Origin: Bactericera cockerelli
Taxonomy: Eukaryota > Arthropoda > Insecta > Hemiptera > Triozidae
Assembly (NCBI GenBank): GCA_024516035.1
Contig: CM044965.1
Location: forward strand, 24,847,165-24,911,164
Length of the DNA stretch: 64,000 nucleotides
Reading direction: 5' to 3'
Both the position numbers and the translations under genes were made by a program. Within the stretch, counting starts at the first letter, position 1. Each line of letters opens with the position of its first letter. This document shows positions 33,654 through 44,258 of the stretch, piece by piece. The notes under the pieces were generated by a model. It ran no database searches. It was not told the DNA's origin and saw nothing but the letters and a program-made list of their open reading frames with translations.

Positions 33654-33784
33654 TAAGATTATTAAGACCTTGGGGATTCATACAGATATCATACATGTTT
33701 TAAAATCATTTGATGAGGCCAAAATGTTATTTGACATGAGATTTTGTTGCACGTTTGATTAGATTGTTGTCCGTTTTTGAAAAA

Positions 33785-35745
33785 TTGAGGTAATTCGATT
33801 CCCGGTTTGAGCAGACTTTTAAATGTGGCTAGCTGGTACGATTCCTAGCAAATGGAGGGTGAAACCTCCGTCCAGACTATCTCAATTCAGTACGTTAAAA
33901 CTAGATAGAATATATGGACATGAAGGGAGCCTAGACTTTGTATCTGGGCGTCCATATAATTCTCTCACCACCGTGATCAAACAACTCGGCCAATATGTGA
34001 AGAACGCCTATACCAAGAAAGATAGATAGATAGATAGATAGATAAATATAGTTGTATTTATTTTAAAATAAAATGTTACAACGAGGTTGGCAATAATAAA
34101 AGTTACAGGTTAAAAATAAATAAATGATAAATTAAACTTACATAACAATAAATAAATAATTAACTAACTAATTTTCTAATTTTCTCCCAAACTTAATTCA
34201 TTATGAAACAGTACATATTTTTTACTCTCTTTGATATGGGCAGCAATAGAATAAAACAAGCAAATATTAAACAATAAATAAAAATAACTTTTTTACACTA
34301 CAAAAGGTGAATAATAACCGGTAAACCTTTCATTTTTTGCTAACTATAGAGAAATCAACTAGCTAAAATAATTAATTTTAAAAGTTCATTCATTTCTTAG
34401 AAATGCTCTCAATTTTAAAGCTTCCTTCACATATATATAAAAGTTCAGTACAGTTTCCTTCGTGGGGTTCTGTAAAATATTGGACAGTGTAATGTTGCTA
34501 TTGTAGCTCGTATTCACACTTGGTGCTAGAAATCGCTCTCGAATAGCGGAGTAATGAGGACATTTAATTATGAAGTGGGTCAGGTCTTCTTTTTCCCTCA
34601 GATTACAAATACTACAAACTTCATTGCTGTCCCATTTGAAACTAATTTTATTTACATAAAACTGTACAAATAAGCTCCCAGATAGTCGAATCTGCGCCAT
34701 TACTCTAGTTTTATCAATAGGCACTCGCTCTAATATGTACTCGGAAGTTTGTAAAATATTTTCATCACAAGGTTTTAGTTTAACCTCTTTGTATAAAGTG
34801 CAGTATGATGAGTTACTCAATCTTACCCAATCCTCCTCTATTAGTTGGACATGGTATTTACCTAAAATATCATTTTTCCTAAGATTAAGCAATGTTTTAC
34901 ATTGAGCTTCCCAAACCTCCGCAAAACCCAAGGAAACCAATTTAGACTTTAAAAGGGAAGCCCAATTGTATTTTTGAACATTACTAGAGTTCTGATCCAT
35001 ATATGTAGACCAACTGGGTATAACAAACCCTGGGATATCGCTCGGAAGTCATAGATAAAATTTTGAGCCACCATTCCAGCATCATCTTGAAAACTTGGTA
35101 AGCTAGCTTGACTACGCCCATTTCGAGTCTCAACATGTAGTGAGGGGTACAGCGGGGCAGGCAAAACACCGATTTGAGGAACTGGGCTTGACATACTTCT
35201 ATTACTTCTGCATATCTGCTTCCCCACACCTCCACCCCGTAGAGGAGATTTGCCTTCACTATAGCGTTGTACAGCTTCATTCTGCTTTTATGAGACTCCA
35301 TTTTTGAATTCACCAATATTTTCCTGACACTAGCCACTGCCATCCTTCCTTTGGACATTGCTTGCTGAGACGCCTTATGGAATACTCCATGGGAAGAGAA
35401 TTTTATTCCCAGGTAGATGTAGTCAGGGCACACTTCCAATACACGGTTATTATAGTAGAACACATCTGATGCGGCTACTCTACCACCGCGACGGAATATA
35501 ACTATTTTGCTCTTGGACTCGTTGACTGTCATTTTGTTCGCGACGCAGTATAAAAGCAGCAGATCCAGTTTTCTCTGCATATCCGCCTTACTATTTGACA
35601 GAATTATCAGGTCGTCACAATAAAGAAGGAGTAGGATATCAGTTGACCTGTTAATACTGACCCCATCGGCTCCTCTATACCAAGAAAGAGACATAATTAT
35701 ATTTATCTGTGCCTATCTCACGGACACGGAATTATTATTATTATT
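33785..35745 (+). mobile_element. SINE-F split by a LINE insertion
   Basis: CAGACTTTTAAATGTGGCTA, GCTGGTACGATTCCTAGCAA and ACCACCGTGATCAAACAACT up to 34,022; resumes at 35,675 and ends TATCTCACGGACACGGAATT plus an ATT microsatellite. Confidence 0.8.
34023..35674 (-). mobile_element. 5'-truncated LINE with 15-bp target duplication
   Basis: Begins within the RT domain: ILLLLYCDDLIILSNSKADM (a YCDD form of the catalytic YxDD), VANKMTVNESKSKIVIFRRG, YIYLGIKFSSHG and thumb. A frame break near 34,990 separates this from the second half, which carries SNEVCSICNLREKEDLTHFI and IKCPHY, a CCHC-type zinc motif common at LINE C-termini. The 3' end is a (TATC)n tail. CTATACCAAGAAAGA occurs at 34,008-34,022 and 35,675-35,689. 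Likely CR1/L2-like group, clade not certain. Confidence 0.9.
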
Positions 35746-36100
35746 ATTTAACCTGTTGTTATAATAATGATATTTATGTACAATTGTACATAGGACTTGT
35801 TCCTTTAATAAACACTCGGTAAACGGGTTTTTATTATTTAATTTTTTTTACTAATAATTGCCCGGTAAACTATTATTATTTTTAAATTATTATGACTATT
35901 AAGTTGCAACACTCTCACCTCAACGGCCTGACAGTGAATTATTGTGCCCCAGCCGGGGTTAGAACCCGGTACCCCGCAGTCAGTCTGACTCAGAGCTGGT
36001 AGCGTGGGCCTTGGCATCTTGTTGTACATTTGGCTAATGGATAATCTTTGGCTTCTTCCTTAGTCTTGACATCATTTGCGGCTCTGGTGTGAAATTATAT
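35745..36100. other. AT-rich spacer with a tRNA-like fragment
   Basis: GCCCCAGCCGGGGTTAGAAC and CCGGTACCCCGCAGTCAGTC (about 35,936-36,005) contain a B-box-like GGGTTCTAACCCC on minus, possibly a SINE head. Otherwise nothing. Confidence 0.4.
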
Positions 36101-36147
36101 TATTTGTTTAAAGGTTCATATTGAAAATCCAAATTAACGAACTACTC

Positions 36148-36384
36148 TCATATCTTATTAGTCAATAAGAAATATCTCTTCCAAAGATTTCCCACTAGGC
36201 GCAGTGTACCCAAAATCGATGTTGCATTCCCTCGTTGAATAGCGAGGGAAATCCGTTGCTTCAGGTACACTTTGGCCCTGGAGCTGCCCGTTATCATTGT
36301 CAGTTTGTTACCAATGTACTCAACAATTTTTTTGGCCTTAATGCACCATGGTCCTAGAGTTTCGAAAGCGAAAGCTAAATCCAA
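36148..36384 (-). mobile_element. Retroelement ORF C-terminal fragment
   Basis: Reads LAFAFETLGPWCIKAKKIVE, YIGNKLTMITGSSRAKVYLK, QRISLAIQRGNATSILGTL. The 'E.LGPW' and 'QR(I/V)S(L/I)AIQRGNA.S..GT' pattern is common at the C-terminus of arthropod LINE ORFs. Truncated at its 5' side. Confidence 0.7.
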
Positions 36385-36395
36385 ATTAATAATTT

Positions 36396-36740
36396 ATGAG
36401 CGCGCGATTAGCTCAGTGGTTAAGCACTCGCTTGCCATGAGGAAGGTCCCGGGTTCGATCCCCCGCGCCAACAAAAAATTGTATTCTTAATTTGGTTTGT
36501 TTGTTGCGGACAAAAATTTGTATTCTTAATTTGGTTACAGTTGTTTGTAAGGGATATTTTCCGGTGCGCTCGTGTTGATACAGCACCTAATTTTATTGGG
36601 AAGTATTGTGTCACTTCTCGCCCATCAGAGGGGAGGCATACTACGGGATGGGTAGGCTACAACACAGACCACAAGCGTCTACAGTAGCTCCTGTTTCATG
36701 GTTACGAAATTAAAACGGCTGTGAAACACTCATCTTAAAA
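36396..36740 (+). mobile_element. SINE-B with internal spacer duplication
   Basis: GCGCGCGATTAGCTCAGTGG to GGCTGTGAAACACTCATCTT. The spacer AATTGTATTCTTAATTTGGT is present twice (36,477 and about 36,517). Confidence 0.85.
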
Positions 36741-36849
36741 AAAAATATATGCAAAAAATATTTACATAATTATAGGATTCATTAAATAGAACATTTTCTA
36801 CGTACCACCATTAAAAGTAGTGTACCATATTTTAGATCCCAACACTCAG

Positions 36850-36962
36850 TTAAAAATTCCCGCGATTTTAGAAAAGATAGAGAATGCGAAAATAACAAAT
36901 TGAAGGAATCCTAGTTTTATATAAAATTTGTCATATAACCTAACATAAAATTACATTTACAG
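36850..36962 (+). repeat. Second copy of the unidentified 105-bp repeat
   Basis: TTAAAAATTCCCGCGATTTT to AACCTAACATAAAATTACAT, also at 16,871. Both follow a SINE-B copy. Confidence 0.75.
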
Positions 36963-36984
36963 TCAAACCTAGATATAATAATGA

Positions 36985-37200
36985 TAATAATAACATTCTT
37001 TAGTGGAAGGTAACCACCAGGCGAGGTTAATGATCAAAGCATTTTCTACCACCTAACCCTCAGAGTCTTATTATTATGTAGTCACAAACTCAAATAAATG
37101 ATGAAAAATTTATGCACTGGATGGGATTCGAACCAACGGATCCCTACGCTACCTGGAATACCAGACTAGCGGCTTAACCACTTGACTACCAGTGCACGTT
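36985..37200 (-). mobile_element. SINE-D copy
   Basis: ATTCTTTAGTGGAAGGTAAC to CCACTTGACTACCAGTGCAC. Confidence 0.85.
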
Positions 37201-37444
37201 TGACGATTTAAAGGGAGATTTTGAGAGCGCGAGATCTTTCTGGAATTGGGTATTTTGTTTTTTTTATTTATATACAAATTATCGGGGTTTACCCGTGGGG
37301 TATTTCTTCGCCCGAGCCTCCAAATGAAAGGCTGGTGTCAGAAGCTCTTGTGTATGAGTCAAGTAGCTATTTGTCTTCCCCGAGTCGACTTTATCCTTCT
37401 GCAACCCGCAGCACAATACTCACTCGCAATAATCTTTGGACAAC

Positions 37445-37790
37445 ATTATGAAACAGGACCGACCTCAGTAGCTTGATCGATAAGGCACCGGACTTGTAAC
37501 CAGGAGGTCGGTGGTTCAAGTCCCGGTTTCAGCGTAAATTTAGTAAAGCTAGTTTGAGTAGTTGTGACATCACGATTGTGATTAACACAAATATGATAAC
37601 TTCAACATTATGAAACACGATTTTTTTTACAATTTTTTATAGTTATATTTTATAGCAAGGTTTATAACATTATGAAACAGGATTAAAGTTTAGATAAGTC
37701 AGACACGCCCTCAAGTCGGAGTTTCAACCAATCACAGCTCACTATAGTCTGAGTTTATTGATCCACTTATCTTAACTCTTTTTTGAAATT
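37445..37790 (+). mobile_element. M2 MITE remnant interrupted by SINE-A
   Basis: CATTATGAAACAGG at 37,445 and again at 37,666, followed by ACACGCCCTCAAGTCGGAGT. The SINE-A insertion lies between. Confidence 0.65.
37459..37605 (+). mobile_element. SINE-A copy
   Basis: GACCTCAGTAGCTTGATCGA, GGACTTGTAACCAGGAGGTC, GGTTCAAGTCCCGGTTTCAG, then TTGAGTAGTTGTGACATCAC. Confidence 0.9.
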
Positions 37791-37794
37791 TCGG

Positions 37795-38085
37795 ATTAAC
37801 GTTGCTTTCAACTGCATGATCATATCACGACGGATATTACTTCCGATAAATTTATAATACATATTATATTGAAATTTTCATAAGAGTTGACCTCTCCTAA
37901 ACCACCGTCAAACTACCTAGTTCAAATTCTAATTCTCGTGACGCTGGCTTTTCCCGGCCCCACTCAGGCTGGGTGAGGTCAATGTGAGTAGCAGGTTTGT
38001 GAGTTTCCTGCGAATGGAGGGTAAAACCCCCGTCGTGATATGACCATGGCAGTTGAAAGCGACGTTAAACCCCACTTAAAAAAAA
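37795..38085 (+). mobile_element. SINE-E fragments
   Basis: A short reversed piece (AACGTTGCTTTCAACTGCAT) at 37,798, then a plus copy from GTGACGCTGGCTTTTCCCGG through CACTCAGGCTGGGTGAGGTC to AAAGCGACGTTAAACCCC plus an A-run. Confidence 0.75.
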
Positions 38086-38089
38086 ACTA

Positions 38090-39470
38090 CCTAGAAAATA
38101 TATACTACCATTTTAGAAAATATCTACTAGCGCCCGGCTTAGATATGTATGACCTTTGACCTCTACAGTTGTTGTCAAGGTGAAAAGTAAGGGTGTCCAC
38201 TAAGATTAACACTAATTCTGTTTCTTAATTCGGCTCATAGCAATATAACAAAATTAAATAGTAACTTCGAGCAGTGTAACACTGTAACAATGTAACATAC
38301 ATATCCCGGTAGAGACCTACAAGTAATGTAACAAAATTAGATCGCAACATCTCACTTTTCTTGTTTCTTTAACTGTAATTACAAAATCAACCTTCTCGGG
38401 CCCCGCCCATATGAGAGATTACATATTATAACAGTTTGAAAAATGACTACCCTAAAAAGTCATTTAACAATTTTTGAGGATTGCCCACTGTTAAGTTGGG
38501 CAGACCGTAAACGGAAGGTTCTGAAGTGGTAACCTCTCCTCACTCCTCAGCCCCAGCACCCTGCGTTGTCACCACCGTGTAGCTGGAGGTGTGTTAAGTT
38601 GACAGCCCACCAGAACGGATTTTGACCAAACATGACTCAACGTTTTGTGCCATCAAAAATTACCCCTACCGGTTTTGTAATAACGACCTCCCTCCGGTGA
38701 GCTTTTAACTTAACTAGTTGGCAGCCCAGCAAAGGCTCGTTTTGTGTCAATGATATTTTCCTCCTACGACCTTCCGTTCTCGAGATATCGACATTTTTGA
38801 AAAAGGCACTTTTTGGTGGGAATTTTTTTTTGTCCTTGGAATTTTCAGAATATTTTTAAACCATCGTTTTGTGCTCCTCCAACTTTTTTCATCAAAACTA
38901 TTTTTTTAACCCTACCGTTTTCAAGATAGGAACGAAAATACTAGCTTCACGTGTTTGGAGGGAACAGCATTCTCTGTGTGAAAAGTCCACTCCAACCGTT
39001 ACGGAGGATTTCTAGTAATCTAGAGACCTTCTAGTAATGTAAATAATAAATAAATAAGTAAAAGAAATAATAAAAATAAATTAGTAAACAAATGAATAAG
39101 TGAATAAATGAATACATGAATAAATACATAAAATAAAATAGCCCTTATTAATTTATCAATTTACAATTTTATTTACAGTACAAGTTATTTACATATATAG
39201 TCAATTAATATTTTATTCAATTTTATATACAAACAAAAAGTTATTTTCATGAATACAGGGTGTCACTTCAAGCGAAAGACCACCCGGCCCCTGTTAAAAA
39301 CACAAAAAAATTCATCCCGAGATCATCCCCACAACTCAAAAGGGGACATGCTATGATGATCTTCGCAGAGATGTCAAGTTTGTGCTTCAAGGTTATTTCA
39401 AGGTCAACTTCAGGATCTCAAATGGATCGACCCGTAATGTAACAAAATTAAAATGTAACCTCAAGGTATT
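38090..39470. other. Intergenic, no gene; SINE-F head fragment
   Basis: GTAACAAAATTAAA-type words recur. CACGTGTTTGGAGGGAACAG then AAAAGTCCACTCCAACCG near 38,948-38,998 is a SINE-F piece. A/T-rich (AAT)n near 39,040-39,130. No coding match. Confidence 0.5.
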
Positions 39471-39476
39471 AATAAT

Positions 39477-39825
39477 AATTCCGTGTCCGTGAGATAGATA
39501 TTGATTCCTAAATCACGGTGGTGAGAGGATTATATGCACGCCCAGATCCAATGTCTAGGCTCCTTTCATGTCCATTGATTCTATTTGGTTTTAACGTCCT
39601 GACTTGAGGTAGACAAGACGGGGGTTTTACCCTCCATTCGCTGGGAATCGTACCAGCTACCTTCATTAACCTCACCCAGCCTGGGTAGGGCCGGAATTGC
39701 CAGCCTCACATGTTCGGAGGGAACAGAATTTTCTGTGCGAAAAGTCTGCTCCGACCGGGAATCGAACTCAGGATCTCTGGACTACGGGCAGTAGTCACAA
39801 CCATTACGCCACGGAGGCTGAACCT
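39477..39825 (-). mobile_element. SINE-F, full length, first tail type
   Basis: Tail TTCCGTGTCCGTGAGATAGA at the left, GGACGTTAAAACC-type body, central domain CTCACCCAGCCTGGGTAGGG, then the tRNA-like head (minus: GCCTCCGTGGCGTAATGGTT, GACTACTGCCCGTAGTCC, GAGTTCGATTCCCGG). Confidence 0.9.
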
Positions 39826-40110
39826 CAAGGTTACATGTCCGATGCCTTATCGATCAAGCTACTTTGCTCTTCAAGCAATGTAACACAATTAAATTTTAAC
39901 TTCTCACTTTTTTGTGTCTTCAACCTTGTTTTGAAGTCTCAAACTTCGGCCCTAACGTACCTTTACGTCAAACCCCCGTGCGACGTGTAACGGACCCGTC
40001 TGTTACTAATTTTTGAGGACTGCTGGTCAACCCAGGATGTGACTTCACAACACTGGGACATCGGCAGTAGAACGAACGTACGAATCAATTATGAAAATCC
40101 TTCCGAAGAG
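39826..40110 (+). repeat. SINE-A scrap and unidentified dispersed repeat
   Basis: TTATCGATCAAGCTACT (SINE-A) near 39,847. Then AACTTCTCACTTTTTTGTGT, CTTCAACCTTGTTTTGAAGT and GACTGCTGGTCAACCCAGGA, the reverse of 27,030-27,250. Confidence 0.6.
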
Positions 40111-40122
40111 ATAGGTTGGTAT

Positions 40123-40256
40123 GCAGAGTCCTCACTGTAGGGATGCCTGGGTCATTTGTCCCTTCAAAGGAGCTTCAAACAAACGTCTCTGCATAACAAA
40201 ATCAGCTGAAGGGACAAATGACCCAGGCATCCCTACACCTGCAGTGAGGACTCTGC
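40123..40256. repeat. Inverted repeat with ~45-bp arms
   Basis: GCAGAGTCCTCACTGTAGGG and its continuation GCCTGGGTCATTTGTCCC are repeated inverted as GGGACAAATGACCCAGGC and CAGTGAGGACTCTGC, around a ~40-bp loop. Confidence 0.85.
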
Positions 40257-40324
40257 CTTCCACCCTTAATGAAATTTACGTCAAACGATTCCTGACAAAA
40301 CTTCAAAGGCACGTTTTTTAATTA

Positions 40325-40745
40325 TTTATTATTTGGGTTAAACCTCGCTTTCAACTGCATGTCACGACGGGGGTGTTACGTTTCATTCGCGATTAACTGA
40401 ATAACCAGCAGGAAATTCACAAACTTACTAACCACATTTACCTCACCCAGACTGGGTCGGGCCGGAATGTCAGCATTACGATGTCTTCAACTCGCTGGAA
40501 GTTGATTAACTTCGATAATCCTATCCATTGGCTATCCTAAATATTGTGATTGATGGGAAGTGCGAGAAAATGGCGACCTTACAAAGTTAAGACGATGAAG
40601 AAAAGAAAAAAAAATCAGGTTAAAACCTGCATCATTTGCCGGAATGCCAGCATCACAAAGTCTTCAACTCGCTGAACGTTGCTTAACTTCGGTGATCCTA
40701 CGAGAACCGGTGCATTCAACGCGCCATCGACGCTGGCAGTAAGTT
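40325..40745 (-). mobile_element. Two SINE-E copies, reversed
   Basis: First copy: AAACCTCGCTTTCAACTGCA through CTCACCCAGACTGGGTCGGG to CTGGAAGTTGATTAACTTCG. Second, head only: CAGCATCACAAAGTCTTCAA through TTCGGTGATCCTACGAGAAC to GCGCCATCGACGCTGGCA. Confidence 0.8.
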
Positions 40746-40984
40746 TTTATGCGATAAAAGATAAAGGTAGTTACTAGTGTGTACTTGTAATAAAATTCAT
40801 CGCGTTTGAAGATAAAACCAGAAAGTTTAAGAATTACAACTCAACTCTGTAGCTAGAGGAACTTGGAGAAAACTTCAGCCAAGATAAGAAGTTCCCTGAC
40901 TCATGCTTATATTTCCTGAGAGCAAAGCTAAAACAAACGTTATCTCCAAGATAAATTTAATGAGTATGAAATTAATGTTTGCTA

Positions 40985-41215
40985 TTTTTTTTTTTTTTTT
41001 TTTTTTTTTTCAATTTTGGATTTACCCTCGCTTTCAACTGCATTTTCATATCACGATGGAGGTTTTAGTCTCCATTCGCTGGAAACTCACAAGCCAGCTA
41101 TTCCAATTATCCTCACCCGGCGTGAGTGGTTCGAATTTGAATCGTCACCCATGCTAGTCCTAGCCACGCTGGTCGTTGCTTAGATTTAGTAATCCGATGA
41201 GAATCTCCGCTGCCT
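40985..41215 (-). mobile_element. SINE-E-like, diverged, with long A tail
   Basis: T-run of about 24 at the left, GGATTTACCCTCGCTTTCAA, GTCTCCATTCGCTGGAAACT, CACGCTGGTCGTTGCTTAGA at the right. Confidence 0.75.
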
Positions 41216-41227
41216 GGTAAACTTTAT

Positions 41228-41620
41228 AATTGGTAGTCAAGTGGTTAACGCGCTAGTTTGGTAATCCAGGTAGCGTAAGGATCTGTTGGTTCGAATCCCA
41301 CCCAGTGCATGAATTTTTCCTCACTTTATTGAGTTTGTGTTGGTTTGAATCCCACCCAGTGCATCAATTTTTCCTAATATAATAATAAGACTCTGAGGGT
41401 TAGGTCTTAGAAAATGCTTTAAGCATTAACATCCCGAAGTAATGTATCACACGGTTCCGGGATCTCCTACGTCTTCGGAGGATAGGTTTTTAGTGGGTAA
41501 AAATCCCACACCCCAGGGAGTGAGGTGGCTGGGTGTCTTTAGAAGATTTTCCTATCCTCACAAAAAAACAAAAAAGCATTAACATCGCCTGGTTGTTACC
41601 TTCCACTAAAGAGTATTATT
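41228..41620 (+). mobile_element. SINE-D interrupted by a short retroposon
   Basis: TAGTCAAGTGGTTAACGCGC, GTAATCCAGGTAGCGTAAGG, GGTTCGAATCCCACCCAGTG (part of it duplicated), then the body; the end CCTTCCACTAAAGAGTATTA resumes after the insert. Confidence 0.85.
41430..41577 (+). mobile_element. ~145-bp retroposon 3' end with A tail
   Basis: Between two copies of AAGCATTAACATC lies CCGAAGTAATGTATCACACG, TCCTACGTCTTCGGAGGATA, GTGGGTAAAAATCCCACACC and TTTCCTATCCTCAC with an A-rich tail. Probably a 5'-truncated LINE 3' UTR. Confidence 0.75.
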
Positions 41621-41799
41621 ATTATAAGCATCTTAAGACCACTTGTTCGGTGGTGACAAACTATTTATTAGCAATACATTAGTATTTATTTATTGGCAAT
41701 ATTTTAGCACACCTCGATTTGGCACGACAAACGTCAGTGCGAAAATTTAGTGCCGTGTTCAGATCATCGGCTTATTGGTTATTCAAATTTTGCTGATAT

Positions 41800-42240
41800 G
41801 GAGAACCAGGGCGATAAGTCATGCAGATAAGCTAGGTAAGTGGACTGTAAAGGTGGCGGAATCTGTATTAACCAGGGGTTCCAAGTTCGATGCTTGATGT
41901 GGCAAGGTTGAATCATGGTGGAATAGTCAATAGGTGGTAGAAAATGCATTAAGCATTAACATCGCCTGGTTTTTACCTTCCAATAAAGAATTTTATTACT
42001 ATAACCATCTAAGTGGACTGTAAAAGTGGCGGAATCTGTCTTAGCCAGGGGTTCCAAGTTCGATGCTTGATGTGGCAAGGTTGAATCATGCTGGAATAAG
42101 CAAGGGTGAACTCGATAAGCTAGGTAAGTGTCCTGTAAATGTGGCGGAATCTGTGCTAGTCAGGGGTTCCAAGTTCGATGCTTGATGTGGCAAGGTTGAA
42201 TCATGGTGGAAGAAGCAAGGGTGAACTAACCTGTCGTAAT
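41800..42240 (+). repeat. Three copies of a ~115-bp repeat
   Basis: Units with GATAAGCTAGGTAAGTGGAC, GGTGGCGGAATCTGT and CAGGGGTTCCAAGTTCGATG near 41,825, 42,005 and 42,117. A SINE-D end (CATTAACATCGCCTGGTT) lies between the first two. Confidence 0.75.
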
Positions 42241-42394
42241 GCCTCAAACCTGTCATATTAGATTAGAATTTATTATTTGTACATCAATAAATACTTCACT
42301 TTAAGGTGCAAATTTGGATTAAAAATAAGCAAAATAAGGTATAAAAGAAGCAATAATTCTGTACTATATGTTTCTAGTACCTATTTGTATAATT
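42241..42394. other. Short AT-rich spacer
   Basis: Nothing recognised. Confidence 0.4.
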
Positions 42395-42862
42395 GTATAT
42401 CCCACAAAAAACTACCGTTAAAAAAAGGGCCAAGCTCCAGAACTCCTATCCAAAAAGGTTTCGCCAATGAATGCAGTGATATCTTGTTTGCGGCCAAGTT
42501 ATCTTGGTACTAAACTATTTCTTTTATTAAAAGCCGTTTTCTGAGTTCCTCATTTTGTATGTTTTTAACCGCAAACTATCCTCTAACTTGGCCAGTTTCG
42601 AACCTTGTGATAGTTATATTGTTGTTCTGTACCTATACATACAACCGATGGCATAAAACTAGCCAAGTCAGAGGATAGTTTGCAGTTAAAAACATACAAA
42701 ATGAGGAACTCAGAAAACGGCTTTTAATAAAAGAAATAGTTTAGTACCAAGATAACTTGGCCGCAAACAAGATATCACTGCATTCATTGGCGAAACCTTT
42801 TTGGATAGGAGTTCTGGAGCTTGGCCCTTTTTTTAACGGTAGTTTTTTGTGGGATATCATTA
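42395..42862. mobile_element. Palindromic element, 0.47 kb
   Basis: Arms of about 205 bp: ATATCCCACAAAAAACTACC at the left and GGTAGTTTTTTGTGGGATAT at the right. They meet at about 42,605-42,655. Near identity of the arms causes the same peptide to appear on both strands. Confidence 0.85.
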
Positions 42863-42889
42863 CTTTTTGTAAATGGTTCCTTTCACAGC

Positions 42890-43560
42890 ACGTTTCATTA
42901 TTTTTATTAAAAAATTCAGGATTCTTCACTTTAATATGCTCCCTAAAACGACACCGTTTAACAGCAGAAATAGTGCGAAAGTGCCGGTTTTCAGATTTTT
43001 CCCTGTATTTTTACAGTAAACCCTAGCACCATGCAAAATTTCAGCTTTGTAGGTAGTAGGGAAGTACCTCATAATTTATATACATAATCGATTATATATT
43101 TCCTCCCTGAAACGACACCGTTTTACACCATGATAAGTGAAAAAGTTCCGGTTTTCAGATTTTTCCCAGTACTTTTACAATAAACCCTACCAGTATGCAA
43201 AATTTCAGCTTTTTAGGTAGTAGGGAAGTGCCTCATAATTTATATACATAATATAGTATACTTCCTCCCTAAAACAACACCGTTCAACAGTTTTCAGAAC
43301 TTTTTCAGATTTTTCACTGTACTTTTACATTAAACTCTACCATCATGCAAAATTTCAGCTTTCTAGGTAGTCGGGAAGTGCTTCATAATTTAGATCCATA
43401 ATCGATTATATATTTTCTCCCTAAAACCACACCGTTTTACACTATGATAAGTGAAAAAGTTCCGGTTTTCAGATTTTTCCCAGTACTTTTACAATAAACC
43501 CTACCATCATGCAAAATTTCAGCTTTCTAGGTAGTCGGGAAGTGCCTCATAATTTTGATG
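42890..43560 (+). repeat. ~176-bp tandem repeats, about four copies
   Basis: Units with CCTAAAACGACACCGTTT, CGGTTTTCAGATTTTTCCC, CATGCAAAATTTCAGCTTT and TAGGGAAGTACCTCATAAT near 43,040, 43,200, 43,350 and 43,510. Confidence 0.85.
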
Positions 43561-43870
43561 ATCTGTCAGTCAGTCAGTCAATCAGTCAGTCAGTATCAAA
43601 ATCGCAAATTTCAAAATTACATTCCTCTGAAAGTTTTTTGCATAGAGTCTTGAAATTTTCAATGTCTTTTTAATGATATTAGAACAATCTCTGTTCCAAA
43701 TTTCATATCTCTATGATCAATTGAACCGAAGATATGAGTGTGTGAAAAACCGGATGAATCGGTTCGTGTAAAGATACACTGCCGTGCTTGCTGGAACTTG
43801 GCCTGGCGCACTGCCGTGCGCTCAGATTAAGTTTGTTCAATATAACCTACCACTTTAGTGGTGAAAATTG
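43561..43870. other. (CAGT)n-containing mobile-element-like sequence
   Basis: TCTGTCAGTCAGTCAGTCAA, then TCAAAATCGCAAATTTCAAA. Looks like non-autonomous element sequence adjoining the 176-bp array. No gene. Confidence 0.5.
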
Positions 43871-43871
43871 T

Positions 43872-44258
43872 TGAAAAAGCAACGTCCAGTGAGGTGAAGA
43901 CTTCGTGATGCTGGCATTCTGGCCCAACCCAGGCTGGTTGAGGTTAATGTGGGTAGCAGGTTTGAGAATTTCCTGCAAAATTAAGTTAACACCCCCGTCG
44001 TTATATGACCAATTGACCATGCAGTTGAAAGCGACGTTAAATCCATATTATATAATAATAATATCGCCTTATTTATACTGCCCGATTAGGACTATTAAGT
44101 ACCATTATTCCAGCAGTAAGCCCAATACTTATTATAATGTGGTAAAAATCCCAAATGGGAGGATAACTCGTCATGTCCCGGCTAGATTCCGAACCCGCGA
44201 CCTCTGGAACCTCTGGATTCACACAGTGCCGCCTTTACCACTGAGCTACCGGGACAGA
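43872..44258. mobile_element. SINE-E (+) followed by SINE-C (-)
   Basis: GCAACGTCCAGTGAGGTGAA to AGTTGAAAGCGACGTTAAAT (SINE-E, plus), then TAATATCGCCTTATTTATAC to TTTACCACTGAGCTACCGGG (SINE-C, minus). Confidence 0.85.

Noticed and set aside
34949..35227. Minus-strand open frame overlapping the LINE break
   Set aside because: Alternative frame of the LINE ORF around its frameshift, without RT or zinc motifs.
42277..43026. Two similar peptides on opposite strands
   Set aside because: Produced by the arms of a palindromic element, not by a duplicated gene.
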